From contig DASPKX010000147.1 of NCBI GenBank assembly GCA_035627835.1, positions 1 through 64,000 on the forward strand: a stretch of 64,000 nt of DNA, given 5' to 3'. Below are positions 50,454 to 59,300 of the stretch, one piece after another. This DNA comes from DASPKX01 sp035627835 (lineage in GTDB: Bacteria > Verrucomicrobiota > Verrucomicrobiia > Limisphaerales > SXQI01). How positions within the stretch are numbered: the stretch's first letter is position 1; each line of letters opens with the position of its first letter. The notes under the pieces were generated by a model, which was not told the origin of the DNA, did no database searches, and was given only the letters and a program-made list of their open reading frames with translations. A program made the translations under genes and the position numbers.

Positions 50454-51560
50454 ATGACTTCAAGGGAGGCATTCATTGCATTGAACATGATCGAGGGGGT
50501 TGGACCGGTGCGGGTTCGGCAGCTTCTCGAGTTCTTTGGCAATGCCCCTGCGATTTTAGCCGCGCGGGAAAGTGACCTTGTCCGCGCTCCAGGAATTGGG
50601 CCGGACACCGCGCGTTCAATAGCGTCCTGGCAATCGACGGTCGATCTCGACAAGGAGCTTCGCTCGATTGAGGAGCATGGCTGTCATGTTCTCATTCACG
50701 ATGACGACAATTTTCCGCCGCTGCTGAAGCAGATCTACGATCCGCCCATTCTTCTCTACGTACGGGGTGACCTGCGGCCGGAGGATCGAAACGCGATTGC
50801 GCTAGTGGGCTCGCGCCAGACGACTTCTTATGGGATGGAAACCGCCCGGAGGCTTGGATTTCAACTGGCGCAAACGGGCGTGACGGTTGTGAGCGGAGGG
50901 GCGCGAGGCATCGACACCGCAGCGCATCAAGGGGCGCTAGCCGGCCAGGGGCGCACGATCGCAGTGCTGGGGACTGGCATTAACATTGTCTTCCCGCCGG
51001 AAAACAAAAGCCTGTTCGACCGCATCGCTGAGCGCGGCGCGGTCGTGACGCAGTTTCCGTTTAACAGGCCTGCGGACAAGCAGAGCTTTCCGATTCGGAA
51101 CCGCATCGTGGCGGGTATGACCCTTGGGACGGTGGTCATAGAAGCAAACCTCACGAGCGGAGCGTTAATCACGGCGAATTTCGCCGTTGAGTACGGAAGG
51201 CAGGTTTTCGCCGTGCCGGGGATGATTACTTCGCCCCGCAGCAAAGGGTGCCACGATCTCATCAAGAAAGGAGCCAAGCTCTGTGAAGGGATAGACGACA
51301 TTCTTCCAGAGTTTGAATACCTGTTTCCACCGCCGAATCGGGCGATCAGCGAGCCCGGAACTCCGATGCTGGCCGGATTGACCCTGACGGAAAATGAGCA
51401 GAAAATTTACGACGCGGTCTCAGACCAGGAATCGAGCATGGATGAAATCATCCGTCGGACCGGTTTGCCAGCTTCGGCAGTGGCTGTAGCCTTGCTGACG
51501 TTGGAGATGAAGCGGTTGGTCAAGCAACTGCCCGGGAAGTTGTTCGTGCGGAATCGTTGA
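50454..51560 (+). CDS. dprA: DNA processing protein DprA
   Basis: A 368-residue RecA-loading protein for natural transformation. The N-terminal HhH/SAM-like part (FIALNMIEGVGPVRVRQLLEFFG) is followed by the Rossmann-like DprA core with IALVGSRQTTSYGMETARRL, VSGGARGIDTAAHQGAL, TIAVLGTGINIVFPPENK and SFPIRNRIVAGMTLGTVVIEA, and a C-terminal winged helix (SSMDEIIRRTGLPASAVAVALLTLEMKRLVKQLPG). The start at ATG 50454 fits the family; a GTG at 50421 adds 11 residues. It is followed by the esterase gene with a 4-bp overlap. Confidence 0.95.
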   Translation: MTSREAFIALNMIEGVGPVRVRQLLEFFGNAPAILAARESDLVRAPGIGPDTARSIASWQSTVDLDKELRSIEEHGCHVLIHDDDNFPPLLKQIYDPPILLYVRGDLRPEDRNAIALVGSRQTTSYGMETARRLGFQLAQTGVTVVSGGARGIDTAAHQGALAGQGRTIAVLGTGINIVFPPENKSLFDRIAERGAVVTQFPFNRPADKQSFPIRNRIVAGMTLGTVVIEANLTSGALITANFAVEYGRQVFAVPGMITSPRSKGCHDLIKKGAKLCEGIDDILPEFEYLFPPPNRAISEPGTPMLAGLTLTENEQKIYDAVSDQESSMDEIIRRTGLPASAVAVALLTLEMKRLVKQLPGKLFVRNR

Positions 51561-53095
51561 AAGATTATTGGATGGGAAGTCTTAGAACATGGGTTGGGCT
51601 CATCGCCGCGTTCGCGCTCTCAGCGCTTTTCGCCACACAATCTCATGGGGCGACACCAGCGGGGCTGCAGACGCACCATGTTCAATTAAGTCGCGGGGAG
51701 GATCTGCTGAATACGCTCCAGCAATTTGGGCGCACCCAGCAACTGAACTCCGCGGTGGTGCTATCCGCGTCCGGAAGCCTCACGCGCGCGGCCATTCTGT
51801 TGCCTGAGCGGGAGCAGCCCACCGTCTTAACCGGCGCGTGGACTTTGATTTCGCTCACAGGCTCGCTGAATCGAACGAACGCGTTGCTCCAGATTTCGAT
51901 GAGCGACAAGGATGGTCGCACGATGGGAGGGCAGTTGATGGAGGGAACGACGGTTGGGCAAATGCAAGTGATGCTCGGGGATCTTGCCTCCAGCCCTGCC
52001 CCTCAGCGCACAAATGCAGGCCCCACAACTATTCAGCCACCCATCCTCTCGCCGGAGATTACACCGGACAAGCGGGTGATCGTTCGACTCCTTGCGCCGA
52101 ACGCCACGTCTGTGGCAGTGGCCGGTGATTGGGGAGGCGGGGTGAAGCCGCTCACGATGGATGCTGCGGGGATCTGGAGCGGAACGGTGGGGCCGCTGGA
52201 GCCGGATATTTATAGTTACACTTTCATTGTGGACGAGCTGCGGATGTTGGACCCGGGCAACTCATGGGTGAAGCCTGCGCGCTCGCCTCGTTCGAGCATT
52301 GTGCGAGTTCCGGGAGACACGTTGCTGGCGCACGATTTCCAGGATGTTCCGCATGGAGTGCTTCGGCAGCACATGTACGATTCAAAATCCCTGAAGCGGC
52401 AGCGATCCGTAGTGGTTTACACGCCGCCCGACTACGACAAGAACGCGCTCTCGAGGTACCCCACGCTGTATCTGTTGCATGGGAACGGTGACACCGAACA
52501 AACGTGGAGTGTGCTGGGCCGCGTTGGGATGATCATGGATAACTTAATCGCGAGCGCAAAGGCCAAGCCAATGCTGGTCGTGATGCCGGATGCGCATGCG
52601 TTGGCGCCGGAAGGAGCTGGCGCTGATTACCGGCAACGCAACCGGGAAGCTCTGCGGACCGAGCTGCTGCAGGAGATATTGCCGCTCGTGGAGAGCAACT
52701 ATCGTGTGGCGCAGACGAACACGTCGCGCGCTCTTGCTGGTTTGTCGATGGGCGGAGGGCAGGCCTTGATCATTGGCTTGGCCGAAAATCGCTTCGGCTG
52801 GGTGGGCGGATTCAGCCCCTCGCTCCCAGATGCTGAGAGCGCGCTAGCCAGCGTGCTTGATGATTCGCGTGCGCTGAATGATCGCTTGAAGCTGCTGTGG
52901 CTCGCGTGCGGGAAGGATGACTTCCTCATCGACCAGTCTCGCAAGTTTAACCAACTGCTGACCCAAAAGAAGGTGCGTCACCAGTTCACAGAGTCGGACG
53001 GCGGGCATACATGGCCGGTATGGCGGAAATATCTGGGGGAATTTGCCCCGTTACTTTTTCAAACGCCCTCGGAGGTAACGGCGAGCCGGCCTTAA
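51557..53095 (+). CDS. Secreted PCC/DUF296 - E-set - esterase fusion
   Basis: A 512-residue exported protein. After a signal peptide (WVGLIAAFALSALFATQSHGA) residues ~40-145 match the PCC/DUF296 pattern: LSRGEDLLNTLQQFGR, NSAVVLSASGSLTRAAILL, LISLTGSLNRTN and GGQLMEGTTVGQMQVMLGDL. An Ig-like E-set/CBM48 module follows (RVIVRLLAPNATSVAVAGDWGG ... YSYTFIVDE), then an esterase D/feruloyl-esterase-like hydrolase with LYLLHGNGDTEQTW, the nucleophile elbow LAGLSMGGGQ and the C-terminal His in SDGGHTWPVW. E-set plus esterase is a common polysaccharide-esterase layout; the PCC domain in front is unusual. It starts with TTG in the dprA stop; an ATG at 51572 is an alternative. Confidence 0.85.
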   Translation: MKDYWMGSLRTWVGLIAAFALSALFATQSHGATPAGLQTHHVQLSRGEDLLNTLQQFGRTQQLNSAVVLSASGSLTRAAILLPEREQPTVLTGAWTLISLTGSLNRTNALLQISMSDKDGRTMGGQLMEGTTVGQMQVMLGDLASSPAPQRTNAGPTTIQPPILSPEITPDKRVIVRLLAPNATSVAVAGDWGGGVKPLTMDAAGIWSGTVGPLEPDIYSYTFIVDELRMLDPGNSWVKPARSPRSSIVRVPGDTLLAHDFQDVPHGVLRQHMYDSKSLKRQRSVVVYTPPDYDKNALSRYPTLYLLHGNGDTEQTWSVLGRVGMIMDNLIASAKAKPMLVVMPDAHALAPEGAGADYRQRNREALRTELLQEILPLVESNYRVAQTNTSRALAGLSMGGGQALIIGLAENRFGWVGGFSPSLPDAESALASVLDDSRALNDRLKLLWLACGKDDFLIDQSRKFNQLLTQKKVRHQFTESDGGHTWPVWRKYLGEFAPLLFQTPSEVTASRP

Positions 53096-53099
53096 GCCT

Positions 53100-53957
53100 T
53101 TAGCGGGAATTTCGAATCTCGTTGAGGGGCTCGGCGAACCCTTCGCGGAATGTGGGATACCGCAGCGTCCATCCAAGTTCGTGGCGCGCTTTGCGATTGC
53201 TGACGCATTTGTCGGTCACACCACGTTTGCGAGGGGATTCAGATGGGTCGCGCGGAGGAATGGGCTTGTTGAGCTGAGCGGCCAGCCAGTGATAAAAATC
53301 GGTCTGCCGCACGGGCTCATCGTCAGTGATGTTATATAAGTTCCCTGAGCCTTTCCCATGAACGGCTGATTGGAATGCGGTCACGATGTCGTCGCGATGA
53401 ACCATGTTCAGGTGGCGCTCGGGCTTTCCGGTGATCCTCGCCTGACCGGCAACGAATTGTTTAAAGAGGTGCCCACGTCCGGGGCCGTAAATGCCCGAGA
53501 TGCGCAGGACGATGCCTTTGAAATGGTTGCGAACCATCTGCTCCATCGCGACAAGGGCCTGGCCCGTTGCGGCTTCTGGGCTGGTGGGGCTGTCCTCATC
53601 GACCCATTCGCCGTCATCTTGCGCGTAAACACTGGTGCTGCTGGCTTGGACAAAGCGGCTGACGGAGGTTGGGAGCGCGTGCAGCAAGTTACGGGTGCCA
53701 TCGACGTAGATGCGGTGATAATCCTCAGGCCCTCCTCCTGATGAGGAGACGAGGTTCACGACGACATCGACGACGGGGAAATTGTGCAGAGTGGAGGCAT
53801 TCGTGATGTCGGCCACCAAAGTCTGGAAGCCGGCGTTCGTGAGTTCAGAAACTCTTGCTGGTTTTGAGGTGGCCGTAACGACGTGGACGCCCTCCGCGCT
53901 CAGCGCCTGCGCCAGGGGCAATCCGACATAACCCACTCCGAAGATTAGAACTCGCAT
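53100..53957 (-). CDS. NAD(P)-dependent epimerase/dehydratase (extended SDR)
   Basis: A 285-residue SDR-fold protein starting MRVLIFGVGYVGLPLAQALS with the dinucleotide loop GVGYVGLPLA. VQASSTSVYAQ replaces the classic YxxxK region: the tyrosine is present, but the usual following Tyr-x3-Lys is not obvious (SPEAATGQALVAMEQ), so catalysis may be altered. It resembles the YeeZ-type atypical SDRs. ATG at 53957 is chosen; the frame runs open upstream into the preceding gene. It converges on the esterase gene with 4 bp between stops and follows a large inverted repeat. Confidence 0.82.
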   Translation of the reverse strand: MRVLIFGVGYVGLPLAQALSAEGVHVVTATSKPARVSELTNAGFQTLVADITNASTLHNFPVVDVVVNLVSSSGGGPEDYHRIYVDGTRNLLHALPTSVSRFVQASSTSVYAQDDGEWVDEDSPTSPEAATGQALVAMEQMVRNHFKGIVLRISGIYGPGRGHLFKQFVAGQARITGKPERHLNMVHRDDIVTAFQSAVHGKGSGNLYNITDDEPVRQTDFYHWLAAQLNKPIPPRDPSESPRKRGVTDKCVSNRKARHELGWTLRYPTFREGFAEPLNEIRNSR

Positions 53958-54018
53958 TAGAAGCCGTCTCACAAATACCCAAGCAGCGTCTTGCGGGTTG
54001 TTTATGAGACGGCTTCTA
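53958..54018 (-). promoter_or_regulatory. 14-bp perfect inverted repeat spanning stop of glcD-type gene and epimerase start
   Basis: TAGAAGCCGTCTCA (53958-53971) and TGAGACGGCTTCTA (54005-54018) are exact reverse complements around a 33-base loop. On the mRNA the first arm contains the stop codon of the upstream oxidase gene and the second arm ends at the base before the epimerase ATG, so the hairpin would occlude the epimerase ribosome binding region. Confidence 0.7.
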
Positions 54019-55479
54019 GCACGCGATCTGTTTGCGCGGTGAAAAGTCACCGCAACGCTTTGAACCAGGGAACATTTTGTGCGGGTTCATGACTTGGTCT
54101 GGATCGAACACCGAACGCAGCATCTTCATGGCATCGAGGTCAGCGGGCGAGAACTGACGGGACATGAACTCCACCTTTTCCACGCCAATCCCATGCTCAC
54201 CACTGACGCTGCCGCCGAGTTCAATGCACCTGGCCAGGATGTCCTCCCCTGCCGCGACTGCGCGGCGCACCTGCTCAGGATCGCGTTCATCAAAAAGAAT
54301 GAGCGGATGAATGTTCCCGTCGCCTGCATGGAAGACGTTGGGTATGCGCAAGTCGTGCTTGTGGCTGGTCTCCTGGATGAATCGCATGATCTCAGGCAAC
54401 TTCGAGCGTGGGACCACGCCGTCTTGAGTGAGGTAGCTGGGGCTGAGCCGGCCAATGGAGCCAAAGGCGCGCTTGCGGGATTTCCATAGCAACGCGCGTT
54501 CCTCTTCAGTTTTTGCGACACGGACTTCCCGTGCTTTATTTGCCATGCAAAGGGAGACGACCTGTTCCGATTGGCGATGCAGACCGGCCGCGAGCCCGTC
54601 GAGTTCCACGATGAGGACAGCGCCAGCGTCTTGCGGGAACCCGAATTGATAAGCCGCCTCAACCGCCTGCGTGATCAAGCTGTCCATCATTTCGATCGCA
54701 GCCGGGACGATGCCCGCGGAAATAATCGCGGAAACAGCTTTGCTCGCGTCATCAACCGTTTCGAAAACGCCCAGCATTGTTTTGAATGCTTCGGGCGCAT
54801 GGATCAGGCGGACCAACACGCGCGTGACAATCCCGAACATTCCCTCGGAGCCAATGATAGCGCCTCGGAAGTCGTATCCATCGACGTCTTCTCCTCCATT
54901 CGGCGTCACTCCCACCCAATCGATCTCCCCTTCCGCATTCACGAACTCGAAGCCCAAGACATGGTTTGTGGTCACGCCATATTTAAGGGTGTGGGGGCCG
55001 CCAGAGTTCGTCGCAACATTGCCGCCGATGGTGCAGGCGGGTTGGCTGGAAGGATCCGGAGCGTAGAGCAGCCCATGGGCTTTTACCGCGTTGGTGATCC
55101 AGGCGTTAACGCAGCCGGCTTCGACTAAAGCGCGTTGGTTCTCCACGTCCACGCTCAAGACTCGGTTCATTCGAGTCATGGCAATCATGACTCCGCCGGT
55201 CACCGGAAGGACCGCGCCGCTTAAGCTGGTGCCAGCGCCACGAGGAATAATGGGCAGACGGTGTTTGCGACAGAACTTAACAACCTGACTTATTTGTGCC
55301 GCGCTGGTCGGAAGAACAACAGCGGTGGGTGGATGTTTCTCAAGCGTGTAGGCATCGCATTCGTAGACGAGAACATCCGAAGGCGCGATGAGGGCGCCGT
55401 CCTTCCCAACAATGTGGCGAAGCTCCTCCGCTAGCTCTTGTGAGAGCGGCGCAGGGGGTTCGCTGTGGGTATGCGGCAC
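54016..55479 (-). CDS. glcD: FAD-linked oxidase (glycolate oxidase subunit GlcD-like)
   Basis: A 487-residue FAD-dependent oxidoreductase of the PCMH/GlcD family. The FAD-binding segment is LPIIPRGAGTSLSGAVLPVTGGV, followed by CTIGGNVATNSGGPHTLKYGVT and IIGSEGMFGIVTRVLVRL; the C-terminal domain has IPNVFHAGDGNIHPLILFDE and GGSVSGEHGIGVEKVEFM. Members oxidise glycolate or lactate; no glcE or glcF lies in the window, so a D-lactate dehydrogenase-like role is also possible. It follows the glycosyltransferase gene by 46 bp. Confidence 0.92.
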   Translation of the reverse strand: MPHTHSEPPAPLSQELAEELRHIVGKDGALIAPSDVLVYECDAYTLEKHPPTAVVLPTSAAQISQVVKFCRKHRLPIIPRGAGTSLSGAVLPVTGGVMIAMTRMNRVLSVDVENQRALVEAGCVNAWITNAVKAHGLLYAPDPSSQPACTIGGNVATNSGGPHTLKYGVTTNHVLGFEFVNAEGEIDWVGVTPNGGEDVDGYDFRGAIIGSEGMFGIVTRVLVRLIHAPEAFKTMLGVFETVDDASKAVSAIISAGIVPAAIEMMDSLITQAVEAAYQFGFPQDAGAVLIVELDGLAAGLHRQSEQVVSLCMANKAREVRVAKTEEERALLWKSRKRAFGSIGRLSPSYLTQDGVVPRSKLPEIMRFIQETSHKHDLRIPNVFHAGDGNIHPLILFDERDPEQVRRAVAAGEDILARCIELGGSVSGEHGIGVEKVEFMSRQFSPADLDAMKMLRSVFDPDQVMNPHKMFPGSKRCGDFSPRKQIAC

Positions 55480-55525
55480 GAATGGACGTTACGAAGGAGA
55501 AGAGGTTGTGTCCAGAAAGGGTGGC

Positions 55526-56254
55526 TCAACGACGCCCATCGTACCAAATTGCGCAGGCGGCACGGTCCTTCACCACGCGACCGCGAGTCGTGAAGAACCG
55601 GAGGAAAAGTTTTAGATACTCCGTGCGGGAATACAGCTTGGCTTTCCGCGCGGAGGTCAGCAGAGGATGTTTTCGAAGAATGACGATCTTCTTCCCTTCT
55701 CGCGCCGCCCACTTGTGCAAACGCTGGCTGAGGTCCAGCTCTTCGCTAACGTAAAGGTTCGAGCTAAACCCGCCGACTTCTCGGAAAGCTCGGGTATCGC
55801 AGAAGATGAAGGAACCGGCCATCCACTCGCGGTTTTTGCTGATTTGGTTCCAGACCCAAGTGGCGAAATCCATTGCCCAATCGCGAGCATCCATCCGCAC
55901 AACCGCTCCACCAGCGGCGACTTTGCCAGACTCAATCTGCGCAGCCATGTCATTGAGCAATTGGCGGGAGGGATAAGAGTCAGCGTCCACGAACAACAGC
56001 CAATCGCCAGTGGCAGCTTCAGCCCCGCGGTTCCGGGCGCGGCCAATCTGGTTGATCGGCTCAAACACGACGGTGGCGCCTTTGGCCTTGGCGATGTCAG
56101 CCGTACCATCGGTGGAGTTATTGTCACATACGATCAACTCCCAACTCCAACCGCGCTGCGTTAGAGCCGCCGCAGCAGCCTTAATCGCCTCCAAGGATGA
56201 GGCCAGCAGCTTCGCTTCGTTGAAAGCGGGGACGACGATGGAGAGTTTCATCAT
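55526..56254 (-). CDS. Family 2 glycosyltransferase
   Basis: A 242-residue GT-A glycosyltransferase without membrane helices: KLSIVVPAFNEAKLLASSL, LIVCDNNSTDGTADIAK, the NRGAEAATGDWLLFVDADSYP segment with the DxD-type metal site, and GGFSSNLYVSEELDLSQRLH with the catalytic acidic ED-like pair. The acceptor is unknown. It lies between the RTX giant and the GlcD-type gene, all in one direction, so it may glycosylate an envelope product, but a link to the RTX protein is guesswork. Confidence 0.9.
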   Translation of the reverse strand: MMKLSIVVPAFNEAKLLASSLEAIKAAAAALTQRGWSWELIVCDNNSTDGTADIAKAKGATVVFEPINQIGRARNRGAEAATGDWLLFVDADSYPSRQLLNDMAAQIESGKVAAGGAVVRMDARDWAMDFATWVWNQISKNREWMAGSFIFCDTRAFREVGGFSSNLYVSEELDLSQRLHKWAAREGKKIVILRKHPLLTSARKAKLYSRTEYLKLFLRFFTTRGRVVKDRAACAIWYDGRR

Positions 56255-56327
56255 GGGACTCTACTCGTGAAGCGAGTCCATGCAATGTAGGACAGGTGAA
56301 CGAACCCTTCGTTCTGCGAGGACTTGA

Positions 56328-59300
56328 TTAACGGCGGACGTCTTTGGAGGACTTGCCGTTGCCGGGTTGTGGATCGGAAGGGGCGCCCGTTTGATCACCG
56401 GCTTGAGGATCACCTTGCATGACCAAACCGAGTTCGCCGTAAGGCTCGCCATTGCGCGCTGGTGTGCCCAAGCCGCCGCCTGTGCGGGTCTGGTCAGCCC
56501 CATCGCTCTTGCTGACGGCGTAGAGGAGATCGCGGGTGTCCGGGTTTAATGCGCGGATAATCGTTGCGGCGCCATAAGGGCTGAACGGAACGACGTAGCT
56601 ATTGAATTCACCGTGTGAGTCCACCATGCGGTCTGCGCCAGTGTTGCCCAGCATGTAATCCAGGCCGCCGCCGCCGTAGGCCAAGTCAGCGTCACCGTAC
56701 AGGCCTGCGTCAGGAGCGTCATTCAGGCCGCCGTTTGTTTCGAGATTGTCGTCGGAATTCAGGAGGTCATCGCCCAGGCCGCCGAACATGTGGTCGGAGT
56801 TAGTGCCGCCGACGAGCCAGTCATTGCCCAGGTCACCGAACAGGACGTCGTTGCCGTCATTGACCTTGTTAGTGGTTGCGCCAACGAACGCTTCGAAGTT
56901 GAGCGCATGGCCAGCAACTTTCAGCAGCGCGTTGTTTTCGTTGTAATCGGTGAATTCGCGGACCGTGGCATCGTAAACGATTGCTCGGGCCGTCGAAGGC
57001 GCAACGTAGATGGAGTCGAGGGCTTCCGCGCCAGAGATGCCGTCGTCCCCTGCTCCGCCGTGCAGGAAGTCGTCACCGAGGCCGCCGTAGATCAGGTCGT
57101 TGCCACCAATGTCGAATGGTTCCAAATCGACCGCTTTATTCAGTCGCCCAGTCGCGTTCAGAATGTAGCTAGCGGCCATGGATTTGGATTGGATCGAACT
57201 CTGGGCCACAGCAACCAAACCATAGAGCGGTTCAGCGATGCCGTTGCGGGAGGTCAGGATCTTGCCGTCATCACCAAGGATGCCGTCTTCGCCTGTGCCG
57301 CCGCTCAGCCAGTCGTTACCGGATTCGCCGTAGAGATCATCGTCCTGGCCTTCGCCGTAGATCACGTCATTGCCGCTGGCGCCGTGGAGGATGTCATCCC
57401 CAGCTTCGCCGTGAATCACATCACCAGCGCCGATGTCATCTGAGGCCACACCATTTGCGGTGTAGTCGATGAGATCAATCGCGCGTGGGATGATGCGGAT
57501 CGTGCCGCCGTAGTTATCGTAGTTGAAGGTGAGGAATGCTCCTGAGGCCGAGCCTTTGCCAATTGGGCGGAAGATTCTGCCGTTGTCGCCGAGCACCATG
57601 TCTGCGTCACGTGAATGCGCGTTTACGCCGGATGCGCCGACAGTGTTGCGTGCCAGGTCGATGCCCGAGCCGCCAAAGATCAAGTCGCCGCCATCTGGGC
57701 GTTGAGCCGGTGTGGTCAGACCAAAGAGATCCGAATTCCCGCCGATGATGTCGTCCTGGCCTTCGTTGCCGTAGATACGATCATCGCCACCATTGCCCTC
57801 GATGTAATCGTCACCGTCGTTGGCGGCTGTCACTGAAGCATTGGCTGCATCGTGATCGATGCTGCTATCGCCTTGGATGATTTCGTTGCCTAGTTGGCCA
57901 AAGATCAAGTCATCGTGAGCCCCGCCAGCAATGACATCGTTGCCAAAAACCATTGCGGCTGGTGTGATGGAATGGTCCAAAAGAATGATGTCTCGGCTTG
58001 CAGCACCGGTCGGGATCGCTTGAGCTTGTGCAGCCACGGCCGCTGAGCCATCAGTCGAGTACAGAAGGTTCCCGAGCAACACTCGGACGCGTGAAGTGAC
58101 TGAATCGCCACGGCGGATGATCCAGGCATTGTCACCCGCGATCACATCGTTGCCGGTGCCGCCATCAAGTTTGTCATTAAACCCGGAGACGCCTTCGATC
58201 TCGTCATGGCCGAGCACAACATTGTGGCCGCCGATGATATCGTCATCATCCGCGTCGCCGTAAACCACATCGTCGCCCTGCCCGCCGAGAATAATGTCAT
58301 CGCCAGCGTCGCCATGGATAAAGTCAGCAGCCCCGAGATCAGTGCTTTGGGTGTCGATTGAGCGGAAATTGTCATTGGCCGGCAGGCTGTAGTCGATGCG
58401 GCCGTGATCCCCGAAAACGAGGTCTTTCTCGCTGCCAGCGGAGATGGTGTCGCTCAATGTGCCGCCGAAGATCAGATCGTCGCCTTCGTTGCCGAAAATA
58501 GTGTCATTGCTGCCGATCGTGGGCTGAATCGTTGTGATGATTGAACGGGCGCCGTTGTTGTGGCGGAGGATCGAGGCGTTGTCGCCGAGAACAACGTCGT
58601 TGTTGGCTTGAGCTGTGATGGTGTCTGAACCAAAGCCGCCGAGGACGATGTCGTCACCTGCGCCGCTGAACACAACATCTGCGCCGCCGCGGGCAAAATC
58701 ATGGCTGACCAGTTCGGTCCAGATGCCGGACTGCAGAATGTTGAGAGTGGCCTGGTCACCGGCTACGATGTCGGAGCCACTGAGCGTCACGATGGCATCC
58801 GAGCCCAAGCCGGCGAAAACGATGTTGTCGCCTTCTCCAGCATTGATCGAGTCGTCGCCGACTTCGCTGAGCAATCCGTCGGTGGTCGTGAGCTGGGTGA
58901 GCTTGCCGTTGGTGTAGGTCAGCTGCCCTTGGTCACCAACGATAATGTCGCTGTTGGCATCGCCGGTGATGGTGTCACTCGCCGTTCCGCCGAGGATGAT
59001 ATCATCGCCAGCATTGCCATGAATTTCGTCAGGGCTGCCGATGGACGGGGCGGTTGTCTGGATCAGTGACAACCAACCATTGTTTAGACGAGAGATCGAG
59101 CCATTGTCCCCGATGACGAGGTCCGAGCCTTCCTCGGCCGTAATGGTGTCATGGCCGAAGCCGGCGAGCACAATGTCCTCACCTGCGCCGCTGAAGATCA
59201 CATCATCCCCGCCGCGTGCGAAGTCATGGGTGACGAGGCTCGTCCAGACGCCGGTCTCAAGGATATTGAGCGTGCCTTGATCGGCCACGATAATGTCGGC

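Noticed and set aside
50194..50457. Two overlapping ORFs before dprA
   Set aside because: Cys/Trp-rich translations without motifs in a region with a phased repeat; they look like chance frames.
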